This document shows, piece by piece, positions 30,070 through 39,074 of a stretch of DNA of 64,000 nt (position 1 is its first letter; every line of letters starts with the position of its first letter). The stretch is from Sporosarcina sp. E16_8 (GTDB lineage Bacteria; Bacillota; Bacilli; Bacillales_A; Planococcaceae): assembly GCF_017347095.1 (NCBI RefSeq), contig NZ_JADPRZ010000001.1:186001-250000 (forward strand), given 5' to 3'. The position numbers and the translations under genes were made by a program. Under the pieces are notes generated by a model. That model did not search any database. It had not been told where the DNA came from and saw only the letters and a list, made by a program, of their open reading frames with translations.

Positions 30070-31686
30070 TTATAAATAGATGATTTTGTGGGTCCCGTCC
30101 ATTTCAAATGGTAATCCTAGAATATCCCGGATAAGGGTTGGTCCATAGCTATTCAAATAGGTGTACGGAGTATAAAGTCGTTCTTGCAACACACCTTCTG
30201 GGAACAATTCCCCTTCCAGAATGCCAAATGTGCGAAGTTCAGCGTCATGCTTCAGCAATACCGCTTCTTCTGCTTTTCCTTTAAGATAATCCAACTGTTT
30301 TAAGTGGAATCGAAGATTTTTATCGAGCAATTCTTGCATCATAGGTCCTTGCTGCTCTGCAAATTCAGCAATTTTATCATACTGCTGGCCCAATATTTTT
30401 TCCGTTTCATTCACAACCGAATCGAAACGTTCATCCTGTAACCCACTAACGAATTGCTCTCGTGCAGTCAATACCACTCCCGACATGACGTCATCAATCG
30501 TGAATGTTTTTTCGTCTAATGTATGCCTCACTTGTGGTGTTACCAATGTCATGGACATCCTTGGTACAATAATAGGCATTTTCATATCTAGATGATGGAA
30601 CGCCTCTTTCAAGACTGCCCAATAAGCAATTTCTCCTGGCCCTCCAACGAATGCAAGTACCGGGAAGACCATGTCCTGCATCAGCGGTCTTGTCGCGACA
30701 TTATTGCTTAACAGCCAAGGTTCTTCTTGAGCAATTCTGAGCATCTCGGCTTTTGAAAACCGGAGGCCTATACTGTCATTGACGAAAAAGCCATCTTTTC
30801 TTGAAAGAAGAACTCGACCCGTGTCATGAATATAGAAGAGATTAGCGGCATCCACTTCAGCGCCAATTGGAGAACCAAATCCTTTTTCTGCAAACAGATC
30901 TTCTTTGTTTGAAATTACTTCAGCAAGCAGCTCAGATTCTTCAATTAAATGAACAAAATAAGGTTTTTCGAGCTCCCGTAACTGTTTGGATGCTGAATCT
31001 ATGAACAATAGACCTTCTTCTTTGAAAAGACCGTTCATAAGTTTTACAAAAAACTGTGTAAACGACTCTTCCTGCTCCACTGCACCTAGGACTTCATCCA
31101 ACAAGTCTTTTGTATATGCGGTTTCGCCAAACTTGCCAAAAATGTCTTTTACTAACGATGCCATCACTTGTTTGTCATACTTCGCATCGGACGCCATCAG
31201 CTTCAGGACGAAATTTCCACGGTATTGATGCTTCGCCCCGCGGCCTTCCATTTCCGTATAGACATGGTTAATTTCATTCAAGTCATGATCCTCACCGGCG
31301 ACCCAAAACACTGGGACAACAGGTACACCAAGCTTCTCCCTTTGCCTTTTTGCAAGCAGGATAACTGATATCGCTTTGTGAACAGAGTATAAGGGTCCCG
31401 TTAAAATACCCGCTTGCTGTCCTCCAACTACGGCAACTGCATTTTCCGCAAGTTCTTCAATATGCGTATTAGCATTCGCTGATATTCCAAAGGGCTCCAT
31501 GAATGAACGGATTGTTTCTGCAAGCTGACGCCTTTCAAACGTACGACCTGCAAGTTCATTTAGCCTATCGGGATAAGAGCTTTCTTCATTTCCATAATCA
31601 AAAAAAGTATGTAAAAATTCTTTATCGTTATTATACGATTGCATCACTTGATTCTTTTCTTGTAATGCTAATGATTCTAATTCCAT
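30070..31686 (-). CDS. bshC: Putative cysteine ligase BshC (bacillithiol synthesis)
   Basis: BshC adds cysteine to glucosaminyl-malate in the last step of bacillithiol formation. The 538-aa length and conserved segments (VAVVGGQQAGILTGPLYSVHK near residue 87, FWVAGEDHDLNEINHVY near residue 127, FVGGPGEIAYWA near residue 347) identify it. The ATG at 31686 follows AAAGGGG. An extended -10 (TGTTATACT, plus 31722-31729) lies upstream. The mraZ-bshC-panE neighbourhood matches B. subtilis. Confidence 0.94.
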   Translation of the reverse strand: MELESLALQEKNQVMQSYNNDKEFLHTFFDYGNEESSYPDRLNELAGRTFERRQLAETIRSFMEPFGISANANTHIEELAENAVAVVGGQQAGILTGPLYSVHKAISVILLAKRQREKLGVPVVPVFWVAGEDHDLNEINHVYTEMEGRGAKHQYRGNFVLKLMASDAKYDKQVMASLVKDIFGKFGETAYTKDLLDEVLGAVEQEESFTQFFVKLMNGLFKEEGLLFIDSASKQLRELEKPYFVHLIEESELLAEVISNKEDLFAEKGFGSPIGAEVDAANLFYIHDTGRVLLSRKDGFFVNDSIGLRFSKAEMLRIAQEEPWLLSNNVATRPLMQDMVFPVLAFVGGPGEIAYWAVLKEAFHHLDMKMPIIVPRMSMTLVTPQVRHTLDEKTFTIDDVMSGVVLTAREQFVSGLQDERFDSVVNETEKILGQQYDKIAEFAEQQGPMMQELLDKNLRFHLKQLDYLKGKAEEAVLLKHDAELRTFGILEGELFPEGVLQERLYTPYTYLNSYGPTLIRDILGLPFEMDGTHKIIYL

Positions 31687-31781
31687 TATTCATGCCCCTT
31701 TGTAACTATCGGTATGAACAGAGTATAACATTTCAAGCTACAGGATTGAAAAATATACGCCTACACAATAAACTCCGATAC

Positions 31782-32171
31782 CTATCTTACATACTCGACG
31801 ATATTCATTACCATCCCAGTGATTAGAAGAATGACATAGGCGGCCAATAAAACGAGAAAGTAAAATCGCCATGTTTTCCTTAAGAGCCGGGCAATTTGGA
31901 ATTCCTTAACTTTGCTGCGCTCAATGAAGGCGTAGAAAATGGCAATGATGATTGCAATCCCTATTATGTAAACCCATATTCCTTGTCCAAATACCGTCTG
32001 TGATACGACATAGACCGCTAGAAATAACAACGGGGTCGTAACGTCTGCCGCAAGCCCAAGAATGGATGCTGGAGCTTTACCTATCTTCCGCATAACAACC
32101 ATGAAGGCCACCGTAACAATGAACGGAAACAAAATGATTATTCCTAGAAACACAGTCATTACTTCAATCAT
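31782..32171 (-). CDS. DUF3397-type membrane protein
   Basis: A 129-aa protein with four hydrophobic segments (about residues 3-25, 38-58, 65-82, 103-124) joined by short basic loops such as RSKVKEFQIARLLRKTWR. It resembles the small DUF3397 proteins found next to bshC in Bacillales; the function is unknown. The start is the ATG at 32171 behind GGGGAAAAGCG, overlapping the panE stop (ATGA), so it is probably an operon partner of panE. Confidence 0.75.
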   Translation of the reverse strand: MIEVMTVFLGIIILFPFIVTVAFMVVMRKIGKAPASILGLAADVTTPLLFLAVYVVSQTVFGQGIWVYIIGIAIIIAIFYAFIERSKVKEFQIARLLRKTWRFYFLVLLAAYVILLITGMVMNIVEYVR

Positions 32172-33070
32172 CGCTTTTCCCCTTTCCACTCAACAGCAAA
32201 CAGCATTTGTTCATATGTCGCAAGAATTGGTAATGACTTGTTACGTCCATTCGCTTTTCGGATAACAGCAGTAACAATCGTCTCGATTTCCATCGGTCGG
32301 CCAGCTAAACGATCCACTAGCATCGAGGAGCGGTTTCGTGCGGTTTTTCTGCAGACATCCGCAACGTCTTCGTATGAGAGTATCAACCGCATTTCTGGAA
32401 ACGCACTTATCAGCTCTTCATACAACCCATTGAAAAGTGTAAGGCAATAATCGTTTGTAAGTAACTCTCCATTTTTCACCTCGAGGATGGCTGTCAATGG
32501 ATTGATCATGCAATTAATCAGTACCTTTCGCAGAAGGATCTGTTCCGCATCTGAATGGCGCCTTACTGGAAATTTGTCCGAATGTGCCTGTCCAATAAAA
32601 TCGTATAGACTGTCGTCACCGTGGGCAGTTGCGATTGTTACCATTCCAACCCCATTATGCGAGACAGTTCGGTCATCTACCCGGCGCGCCCCATGCTCGA
32701 CAGTCGCAAATGCAACATGCGGGAATCCACTATTTTTCACCAGTTCCAAATGCCCGATTCCATTCTGAACGAACAGGACAGGATTGATTATATGTGTTTC
32801 CTGCATTTCTGAAAGGAGGTCACGGAGACCTGCATATTTGACTGCCACAACCCAAAGCGCTGTAGCCGATAGATTTCGGATCTCCGTCGTCGCATGCACA
32901 CGCAATATGTCTGTAGTAGTGTCTTGATTAATGCGTTGAATTCCTTCCGCTCGAATAAGTTCCGCTTGCTCTTCTCTTCTTACGAAGAACGTCACGTCGA
33001 TTCCAGCTTCAGACAAAAATGATCCAAGCAGGAGTCCTATTGAACCTGCACCAGCAATGATTACCTCCAT
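32168..33070 (-). CDS. panE: 2-dehydropantoate 2-reductase
   Basis: It reduces ketopantoate to pantoate with NADPH for coenzyme A synthesis. The N-terminal Rossmann motif is GAGSIGLLLGSF. The family substrate-binding lysine lies in VAVKYAGL near residue 92, and the C-terminal domain begins around KVLINCMINPLTAI. The 300-aa length is normal. The ATG at 33070 is behind GGAAGGAGG. The in-frame upstream sequence is repeat DNA. The gene family also contains paralogues with other ketoacid substrates, so panE rests partly on position next to bshC. Confidence 0.9.
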   Translation of the reverse strand: MEVIIAGAGSIGLLLGSFLSEAGIDVTFFVRREEQAELIRAEGIQRINQDTTTDILRVHATTEIRNLSATALWVVAVKYAGLRDLLSEMQETHIINPVLFVQNGIGHLELVKNSGFPHVAFATVEHGARRVDDRTVSHNGVGMVTIATAHGDDSLYDFIGQAHSDKFPVRRHSDAEQILLRKVLINCMINPLTAILEVKNGELLTNDYCLTLFNGLYEELISAFPEMRLILSYEDVADVCRKTARNRSSMLVDRLAGRPMEIETIVTAVIRKANGRNKSLPILATYEQMLFAVEWKGEKR

Positions 33071-33088
33071 ATATTTACCTCCTTCCTG

Positions 33089-33210
33089 AGAAAAGCGTAA
33101 GGCGCCGTCTAGACGCGACAGGCATAAGTCGATCCAGCGACGTGGCGCTCTTTGCCACATAGCTGGATTGCTTATGACCCGAGCGGCTGGCGCCTGAAGT
33201 CTAGACACTG
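33089..33210. repeat. GTCTAGAC-family repeat, short form
   Basis: GAAAAGCGTAAGGCGCCG at the left and GGCGCCTGAAGTCTAGACACTG at the right (33189-33210), with an internal GATCCAGC/GCTGGATT palindrome. It is followed at once by a second copy. Confidence 0.9.
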
Positions 33211-33211
33211 T

Positions 33212-33545
33212 GAAAAGCGTAAGGCGCCTAAAAGGAACGCAGCTTAAGTGCGCCACTTCCTGTGGCAACAAGGAGGGATGTAGTTCAATCCCTCCCCACT
33301 GCATGACCTACATCCTGTTGGCCCCCGACAAGCATAAGTGAAAAGGAAGGAGTCTACGTACGCGACGTCCTGTCGCAACAAGGAGGGATGTAGTTCAATC
33401 CCTCCCCACTGCATACCTACTTCCTGTATGCACGAGGAGGCGCACTTCAGCCACCACAGCAAAACGACTTATGACCCAAGCGGCCTGCGCCTGAAGCTAG
33501 ACACTATTCCGTTTCAAAGAATTATACTTGTTTTTCATTAATTGA
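33212..33545. repeat. GTCTAGAC-family repeat, long form
   Basis: It begins GAAAAGCGTAAGGCGCCT. It holds two copies of an 80-bp module (CAACAAGGAGGGATGTAGTT through CCCCACTGCAT, at about 33267 and 33376) and ends CGCCTGAAGCTAGACACTAT at 33488-33507. The AT-rich arm then reaches the accA-type gene terminator at 33547. Confidence 0.88.
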
Positions 33546-33578
33546 AAAGGTCCACCTGAATTCAAGTGGACCCTTTTT
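33545..33578 (-). terminator. Terminator of the acyl-CoA carboxylase gene
   Basis: The hairpin GGTCCACCTGAA/TTCAAGTGGACC has an A-tract before it and a T-tract after it (plus strand), so it can act in both directions. It lies 16 bp after the carboxyltransferase stop. Confidence 0.9.
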
Positions 33579-33593
33579 TTGTTCTTTGTTTGA

Positions 33594-35144
33594 TTATACA
33601 GGATATACTGGATGTTTTCTCGGTGGTTGTGGAACATCTTTTGTACTGTAGAAACGATATCTATCTGCAAGCACGCCTCTTAAGCTTGACGGAGCTACAA
33701 TTTCATCAATAATCAGTTCAGATGCCAACTTATAAATATCGATTTCTTCTTTGTATTCCTTATGCTTCTCCTGAACGAATGCAATCCGCTCTTTTGGATC
33801 TTCAATCTCTTCGATTTTATTCGAATAGACTGCGTTTACCGCCGCTTCAGGTCCCATAACCGCAATTTGAGCAGTCGGTAACGCGATACAGACATCTGGT
33901 TCAAACGCTGGACCAGCCATCGCGTATAGACCAGCTCCATAAGCTTTACGGACAATAACTGAGATTTTCGGCACAGTCGCTGAACTCATCGCCATAATTA
34001 ATTTAGCACCGTGGCGGATAATTCCCGCTCGCTCAACTTTTGTCCCAATCATAAAGCCTGGAACGTCAGCAAGGAACAATAGGGGAATAGAGAATGCATC
34101 ACAAAGGTTAATGAATTTTGTCGCTTTGTCTGCAGAATCCACAAACAAGACTCCACCTTTTACTTTTGGTTGATTGGCAATGATACCGACCGGCTGGCCT
34201 TCGATTCTAGCTAAACCTGTAATAATTTCGCCTGCAAACAATTTTTTAACGTCAAAGTAACTGCCTTCATCAATCAATGCATCAATCGCTTCGTACATAT
34301 CAAATGGCGCGTTTTGGTTTTCCGGAATGATCGCTTCAAGCGTCCGGCCTACTTTCGCCTCCACAGTTTCTTTTAAAGCAGGTTTCTCTGTAAAGTTTGC
34401 AGGGAAAAATGCTAGATAACGACGCGCTTCGGCAATAGCTTCTTCCTCATCTACCGCAAGAACGTCGCCACAACCACTAACTGAACAATGCATGCGAGCG
34501 CCGCCCATTTCTTCTAATGTTACTTTTTCACCGATTACTTTTTCGGCCATGCGCGGTGACCCTAAATACATCGAAGCATTACCTTCTACCATAATTACGA
34601 TATCGCAAAATGCGGGTATGTACGCGCCTCCTGCAGCGGATGGACCGAATAGGATACAAATTTGAGGGATGAAACCCGATAATCTCACTTGGTTGTGGAA
34701 TATCTTTCCTGCTCCACGACGGTTCGGGAACATATCCAGCTGATCTGTAATACGAGCTCCCGCTGAATCAACAAGATACAGCATCGGTACACGGTTCTTC
34801 TCTGCAATTTCTTGGATACGAATAATCTTCTCAACCGTACGGGCTCCCCACGACCCTGCCTTCACCGTTGAATCATTCGCCATCACGCAAACCGTTTGGC
34901 CGTTCACTTTCCCCATCGCCGTAACGACACCATCCGCTGGTAAATCCCCTGCTTCACAGTTGGCAAACCTGCCGTCTTCTGTATATTCCCCGTCATCGAA
35001 AAGAAGTTCCAATCGATCACGCACGAAAAGTTTGTTCTGTTCTTTCAACTTCTCATGATATTTTGGATGGCCTCCTGCAAAAATCCCCTGCAGTTTTGCT
35101 TCAAGTTTTTCATTGTAAGCCGTCTGTTGTGTTACTTTTGTCAT
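33594..35144 (-). CDS. Biotin-dependent acyl-CoA carboxylase, carboxyltransferase subunit
   Basis: It transfers carboxyl from biotin to an acyl-CoA. The 516-aa protein has two crotonase-like halves. Conserved segments are FGPSAAGGAYIPAF near residue 160, FLADVPGFMIGTKVE near residue 370 and RKAYGAGLYAM near residue 405, as in propionyl- or methylcrotonyl-CoA carboxylase beta chains and B. subtilis YngE. The ATG at 35144 is 8 nt from GGGG. It is the last gene of a set with biotin carboxylase, a biotin carrier and an enoyl-CoA hydratase. The acyl-CoA substrate cannot be read from sequence. Confidence 0.93.
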   Translation of the reverse strand: MTKVTQQTAYNEKLEAKLQGIFAGGHPKYHEKLKEQNKLFVRDRLELLFDDGEYTEDGRFANCEAGDLPADGVVTAMGKVNGQTVCVMANDSTVKAGSWGARTVEKIIRIQEIAEKNRVPMLYLVDSAGARITDQLDMFPNRRGAGKIFHNQVRLSGFIPQICILFGPSAAGGAYIPAFCDIVIMVEGNASMYLGSPRMAEKVIGEKVTLEEMGGARMHCSVSGCGDVLAVDEEEAIAEARRYLAFFPANFTEKPALKETVEAKVGRTLEAIIPENQNAPFDMYEAIDALIDEGSYFDVKKLFAGEIITGLARIEGQPVGIIANQPKVKGGVLFVDSADKATKFINLCDAFSIPLLFLADVPGFMIGTKVERAGIIRHGAKLIMAMSSATVPKISVIVRKAYGAGLYAMAGPAFEPDVCIALPTAQIAVMGPEAAVNAVYSNKIEEIEDPKERIAFVQEKHKEYKEEIDIYKLASELIIDEIVAPSSLRGVLADRYRFYSTKDVPQPPRKHPVYPV

Positions 35145-35185
35145 TTTCAAAACCCCTTTCGTCAACCATTTCTACGCATTTCCCT

Positions 35186-35486
35186 TATGTCCTGCTCCAG
35201 GCGCCTCCGCTTTTCTATGTCTAGACTCCAGCGCCTAGCCCCTGGGCCCACACGAAGTGGGTCATGCAGCGGAGAGGGATTGAACTGCATCCCTCTTTGT
35301 TGCGACAGGACGTCGCGAACTTTAGGCTGCCTTCCCCTGTCGCTTTAGTCCTAAAGTTAAAGGCAAAAAGCGCCTTTCTCTTAAGGCCCTCCGACGTACA
35401 GGACGTACTAGTGCCGACGTTGCCACAGGACGTGGCGAATTTAGTTGGCCAGCGCTTTTCGGGTCTACCAAGGCGCCTCCGCTTTT
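35186..35486. repeat. GTCTAGAC-family repeats inside the carboxylase gene set
   Basis: Two head-to-tail pieces in inverted orientation relative to those at 33089. CAGGCGCCTCCGCTTTTCTA is at 35200-35219 and GTCTAGACTCCAGCGCC at 35220-35236. GACGTCGC and TTGCCACAGGACGTGGCG modules follow, ending AGGCGCCTCCGCTTTTCTATG at 35471-35491. The last bases overlap the stop codon of the biotin-carrier gene. Confidence 0.88.
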
Positions 35487-35702
35487 CTATGCTTCGATTG
35501 TAGCTAGAACGTCTTCTTCGTTAACGAAATCGCCGACTTGTACATTAATCGCTGTAACTTTTCCAGCGGTTTCTGCTTCAATCGGAATCTCCATTTTCAT
35601 CGATTCGAGTACGATGATAACTTGGCCGGCTGTTACTTCTTCCCCTACCGCTGCGTTTACTGTAAATACTGTACCTGCCATCGTTGCTTTTAATGCTGTC
35701 AT
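35487..35702 (-). CDS. Biotin/lipoyl attachment carrier protein
   Basis: A 71-aa single-domain carrier with the biotinylation motif VLESMKMEIP (Lys near residue 35), giving the mobile biotin between carboxylase and carboxyltransferase. It resembles B. subtilis YngHB. The ATG at 35702 is behind AAGGAGG and overlaps the biotin carboxylase stop as ATGA. Its own stop codon TAG is the first triplet before a repeat element. Confidence 0.92.
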   Translation of the reverse strand: MTALKATMAGTVFTVNAAVGEEVTAGQVIIVLESMKMEIPIEAETAGKVTAINVQVGDFVNEEDVLATIEA

Positions 35703-37060
35703 TTTATTATTTCCTCCTTTTGTTTTGCGCTCCAAGTCGTTAAAACAGATGTCGAATAGTCACCTGTAAGGAATTCCTCAGATTTTAGAAAGCTATTAAA
35801 GAACGGTATATTCGTTTTCAAACCTTCAATTTCTACTTTCGAAAGAAAGTCCTCCGATTTTTGAATGGCTTCTTCCCGTGTTGCTGCGTGGACGATTACT
35901 TTTGAGATAAGTGGATCATAGAAAGGCGTCACTTTTCCACCCTCGACATATCCTGAGTCAATACGGATACCTATAGTATCTCCCCAGTCCAGCTTCTGTA
36001 TCGTTCCTGGTGACGGCATGAATTTGATCGGATCTTCAGCATAAATACGGAATTCGATGGCATGGCCCGTCGACTTGATGTTCGTTTGATTAATCACAGG
36101 AAGCTTATGGCCTTTCGCAATTTCAAGCTGCCATTCGACGAGGTCAAACCCAGTCACTTCTTCAGTCACCGGATGTTCGACTTGTAGTCTAGTATTCATT
36201 TCTAAAAAGTAGTGTTCGTTATTTTCATCGACAATGAATTCGACCGTTCCTGCATTTTTATAAGAAACTGCTTTTGCCGCATCAACTGCCGCTTTATAAA
36301 GACGATGGCGCGCCTCTTCCGGCAAGTGTGGTGAAGGTGATTCCTCAATCACTTTTTGGTTACGTCGCTGTACTGAACAATTACGTTCAAACAAATGAAC
36401 AACATTTCCGAAGTTGTCTCCGAAAATCTGCACCTCTATATGACGTGCATTCGCTACAAATTTTTCAAGGAAAACAACATCATCCCCAAAATAGGCTTTA
36501 GCGCGAGCCTTTACGGATTGAAATTGTTGACTGAGCGCTTGCTCATCTTCACAACGAACCATACCGATTCCACCGCCGCCAGCACTTGCTTTTAGCATAA
36601 TCGGATAACCAATTTCAGCTGCAGCACGCACGGCGTCTTCCAAAGTTGCAATTCCCTCATCAGTTCCAGGCACGACCGGCACCCCTGCCGCTTTCATCGT
36701 TATACGTGAACCGATTTTGTCACCCATCTTATCAATCGTGTTCGCATCTGGTCCGATGAATTGGATGCCCACAGCTTGTACTTTACGTACAAATTCCGCA
36801 TTCTCAGAGAGAAGTCCATACCCCGGATGAATACCATCCACTCCCGCACGAACTGCAATTTCGATTATATCATCCGCTTTTAAATAAGATTGTTGCACTT
36901 GTGCAGGTCCTAGCAAGAACGCCTCGTCCGCTTCTTTCACGAACGGCATGTCCGCATCCGCTTCCGAATAGACAGCTACAGTGGCTATGCCTAGACGCTT
37001 ACAAGTCTTTATGATTCTAAGAGCGATTTCCCCACGATTCGCAATCAGTATTTTATCCAT
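35699..37060 (-). CDS. Acetyl-CoA carboxylase-type biotin carboxylase subunit
   Basis: It carboxylates biotin with ATP and bicarbonate. The 453-aa protein starts DKILIANRGEIALRIIKT. It shows the ATP-grasp segments KASAGGGGIGM near residue 160, FLEKFV near residue 200, EMNTRLQVEHPVTE near residue 288 and the C-terminal biotin carboxylase domain. It resembles YngH and AccC; its linkage to a propionyl-type carboxyltransferase favours a branched-chain acyl-CoA carboxylase over fatty-acid AccC. A GGGGG precedes the ATG. Confidence 0.93.
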   Translation of the reverse strand: MDKILIANRGEIALRIIKTCKRLGIATVAVYSEADADMPFVKEADEAFLLGPAQVQQSYLKADDIIEIAVRAGVDGIHPGYGLLSENAEFVRKVQAVGIQFIGPDANTIDKMGDKIGSRITMKAAGVPVVPGTDEGIATLEDAVRAAAEIGYPIMLKASAGGGGIGMVRCEDEQALSQQFQSVKARAKAYFGDDVVFLEKFVANARHIEVQIFGDNFGNVVHLFERNCSVQRRNQKVIEESPSPHLPEEARHRLYKAAVDAAKAVSYKNAGTVEFIVDENNEHYFLEMNTRLQVEHPVTEEVTGFDLVEWQLEIAKGHKLPVINQTNIKSTGHAIEFRIYAEDPIKFMPSPGTIQKLDWGDTIGIRIDSGYVEGGKVTPFYDPLISKVIVHAATREEAIQKSEDFLSKVEIEGLKTNIPFFNSFLKSEEFLTGDYSTSVLTTWSAKQKEEIIK

Positions 37061-37196
37061 ATTAATCCCCCAAACAATTTGATGTGTATTTCTCCATCCC
37101 CCTCTAGTTTATACGATGAATGAAAGCGATTTCAACCTTTGTCTGAAAAAAACATCTTTTCATGCCATTTCGACTAGTCCAAAGTCGTTTAGCAAT

Positions 37197-37252
37197 ACTA
37201 CATAAAAACCGCCATACATGCGTAAGACATGTACAGCGATTTTTATGTAGTA
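37197..37252 (-). terminator. Terminator after the enoyl-CoA hydratase gene
   Basis: A long imperfect palindrome, CTACATAAAAA(T/C)CGC with TACATGT/ATGTA inside, is rich in T after the stem on both strands. It lies right behind the hydratase stop and may separate it from the carboxylase genes. Confidence 0.75.
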
Positions 37253-37254
37253 TT

Positions 37255-38013
37255 TTATTTTTTCGATAAAAACTGCGCCACCGCTTCATGGTGTGCATCA
37301 CTTCCCCAAAGAATTGAGCATTGTCTTGATTCTTCAATCATTCGGTCACGAATAAAATCAGCCGTCCACTTTCGGATAGCAATCGTTTTATACGCCCGGT
37401 GGACAGCTGGATGATGAGCAGACATTTTGGCAAGAAATCGTTGAAGTCCTTCTTGAGTAGTGCCCTCATAAATTTCTGTTGCCCAACCCGCTTCAAGCAT
37501 TTGATCAGCCGTATGCACCCCGGCTTCAGATAGAAGGCGTAATACGCGGTCATGCTTGCCATCTTTTTCAAACAGCAGCGTAGCGCCGCCCCACCCGGTT
37601 GTAATAGCAAGTGTTCCTTGAATGAAACCAGCCTTGGCAGCAGATGACATGACCCTGTAATCACAAGCCGTAGCAATTTCACAACCACCACCTACAGCAG
37701 CACCATTGACGAGCGCAATGACAGGCATCGGCAGGGTGGCAACCCTATATAATAGGCCCGCCATTTTGCTTAGCATTGGATAGGCCTCATCGGCTGTACG
37801 CAAGGAATGGAATTCAGACAAATCCCCACCCGAACAGAATGCCCGATCTCCCGCACCCGTAATGACGGCGTATTCAACATCTTCATTATTTTCAATACGA
37901 TTTAGAAATTGTTCGAGTCCATCCATGACAGCATAGTTGATGGCGTTGCGCATTTCAGGACGGTCGATTGTAAATGTAGCAATTCCATTTTCGATAGCAA
38001 TGTTGTAAGACAT
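37255..38013 (-). CDS. Enoyl-CoA hydratase/isomerase family protein (YngF-like)
   Basis: A 252-aa crotonase-fold protein. The oxyanion-hole segments are AFCSGGDLSEF near residue 59 and VNGAAVGGGCEIATACDYRV near residue 102. Family catalytic glutamates can be at about 110 (GGGCEIA) and 130; at the latter position the sequence is GTLAITTGWGG, so dehydratase chemistry is not assured. With the carboxylase genes it resembles the yng cluster, which in B. subtilis is a sigma-E regulon for acyl-CoA breakdown. GGGGG precedes the ATG. Confidence 0.88.
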   Translation of the reverse strand: MSYNIAIENGIATFTIDRPEMRNAINYAVMDGLEQFLNRIENNEDVEYAVITGAGDRAFCSGGDLSEFHSLRTADEAYPMLSKMAGLLYRVATLPMPVIALVNGAAVGGGCEIATACDYRVMSSAAKAGFIQGTLAITTGWGGATLLFEKDGKHDRVLRLLSEAGVHTADQMLEAGWATEIYEGTTQEGLQRFLAKMSAHHPAVHRAYKTIAIRKWTADFIRDRMIEESRQCSILWGSDAHHEAVAQFLSKK

Positions 38014-38070
38014 GTCGATTCCCCCATTGTATATAGTATGTTGAAATAATGATTCCCTTCAAATCCGCTT

Positions 38071-38120
38071 CTGCGCTCGGGGATGCCTCCCGCCATAAGC
38101 CTACGCTCAGTTTGTACATT
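38071..38120. repeat. Short GATGCCTCC repeat
   Basis: TGCGCTCGGGGATGCCTCCC followed by GCCATAAGCCTACGCTCAGT. Same family as 21357-21402. Confidence 0.65.
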
Positions 38121-38164
38121 TATCCAAACACTACACCCCGGTATTAGAAAAAATGGGTATAGAA

Positions 38165-38204
38165 AAAAGGCCACCGTGAGCCATGGTCTCACGGTAGCCT
38201 TCAT
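38165..38204 (-). terminator. rpmF terminator
   Basis: The hairpin AAGGCTACCGTGAGACC/GGCTCACGGTGGCCTT is followed on the minus strand by TTTTTT, 14 bp after the rpmF stop. Confidence 0.93.
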
Positions 38205-38217
38205 AGGCAAATCTTAC

Positions 38218-38391
38218 TTATTCGCCTACAACTTCTTTTCCTTTGTAATGACCGCATGATTTACAAATGCGGTGAGCCAATTTGATTTCGCCACAGTTAG
38301 TACAAGTAGTCATTCCCGGTACTTGCAATTTATAATGCGTACGGCGCTTGTTTTTAACTGTTTTGGATGTTCTTCTTTTTGGTACAGCCAT
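38218..38391 (-). CDS. rpmF: 50S ribosomal protein L32
   Basis: A 57-aa ribosomal protein starting [21 protein letters not shown]. The zinc-ribbon cysteines CTNC and CKSC are all present, so this is the zinc-containing form. The ATG at 38391 follows AAGGAGGTG. It is downstream of the DUF177 gene, a widely conserved pair. Confidence 0.98.
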   Translation of the reverse strand: MAVPKRRTSKTVKNKRRTHYKLQVPGMTTCTNCGEIKLAHRICKSCGHYKGKEVVGE

Positions 38392-38414
38392 CTGGGGCAC
38401 CTCCTTACGTTCGC

Positions 38415-38948
38415 CTATTCGTCCTTGGATTCAAAGAACTTAGCTAAATCAGCAAGTCTAGGATCCACTTTCGTTTCCAGTTCCTTACGGAGTCTGGCAT
38501 TGTACACCTCGTCGGTCGCATATGACCAGCCTTTTCCTTCAGCCTCTTGCATATCATCAGCATTTTCGCCGAAAATTTGAAGCGGCACTTCGAGGAGGAC
38601 GAGCTCCTCAAATACAGGGGTCGGATCGACTACCTCACCCACAACAGGATGAATTTCATCATCTGCCGCGAGAGTCTCTTCATCCCAGCTGAACTGTTCG
38701 TCAGCTTCGATTACGAATGGTAATTCGACGTCTTCCCATGTTCGTGAACAGGGCAATGTCAACGTACCTTCAAGCCGGAATCGGCATATCAATTTCTTGG
38801 AGCCGATTGTACAACTTCCGGTCACTCGGACAGGCGTAATATTCCGGATTTCCGGATTCCGTTTTTTCACGGATTCAAGGTCGACAGCTTCGTCAAGCGG
38901 CATCGCACCTTGTCTGTATCTCTGCAATTGATGGATTGACCATTTCAT
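38415..38948 (-). CDS. ylbN: DUF177/YceD-family protein YlbN
   Basis: A 177-aa acidic protein of the YceD/DUF177 family that accompanies rpmF in most bacteria and is linked to 23S rRNA accumulation in studied members. Conserved features are [20 protein letters not shown] near residue 85 and the C-terminal [11 protein letters not shown]. The ATG at 38948 is behind GAGGTGAT; the reading frame extends upstream to 39053 without a ribosome site. Confidence 0.9.
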   Translation of the reverse strand: MKWSIHQLQRYRQGAMPLDEAVDLESVKKRNPEIRNITPVRVTGSCTIGSKKLICRFRLEGTLTLPCSRTWEDVELPFVIEADEQFSWDEETLAADDEIHPVVGEVVDPTPVFEELVLLEVPLQIFGENADDMQEAEGKGWSYATDEVYNARLRKELETKVDPRLADLAKFFESKDE

Positions 38949-39013
38949 GTCTATCACCTCAAGACAACAATGTTGATTATATAATGGGCGAAAAGGGATG
39001 TCAAGATATTTTC

Positions 39014-39043
39014 TTGTCACTTCGTCAGCCGCATAGGTATAAT
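39014..39043 (+). promoter_or_regulatory. Sigma-A promoter of tmcAL
   Basis: TTGTCA (39014-39019), an 18-nt spacer and a perfect TATAAT (39038-39043), 32 bp before the start codon. It overlaps the untranslated upstream part of ylbN. Confidence 0.8.
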
Positions 39044-39074
39044 TAATATTCATTGTAGCAAAGGAGTGTCGAAT

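Noticed and set aside
33244-33541. Frames giving GIELHPSLL-type peptides on both strands
   Set aside because: The same peptides appear wherever the GTCTAGAC-family repeats occur; they are repeat translations, not genes. They also create false N-terminal extensions of lspA, ileS and panE.
38020-38045. CATACTATA before the enoyl-CoA hydratase gene as a sigma-E promoter
   Set aside because: The -10-like box fits, but there is no ATA-type -35 at the right distance and the box lies only about 20 bp before the start codon.
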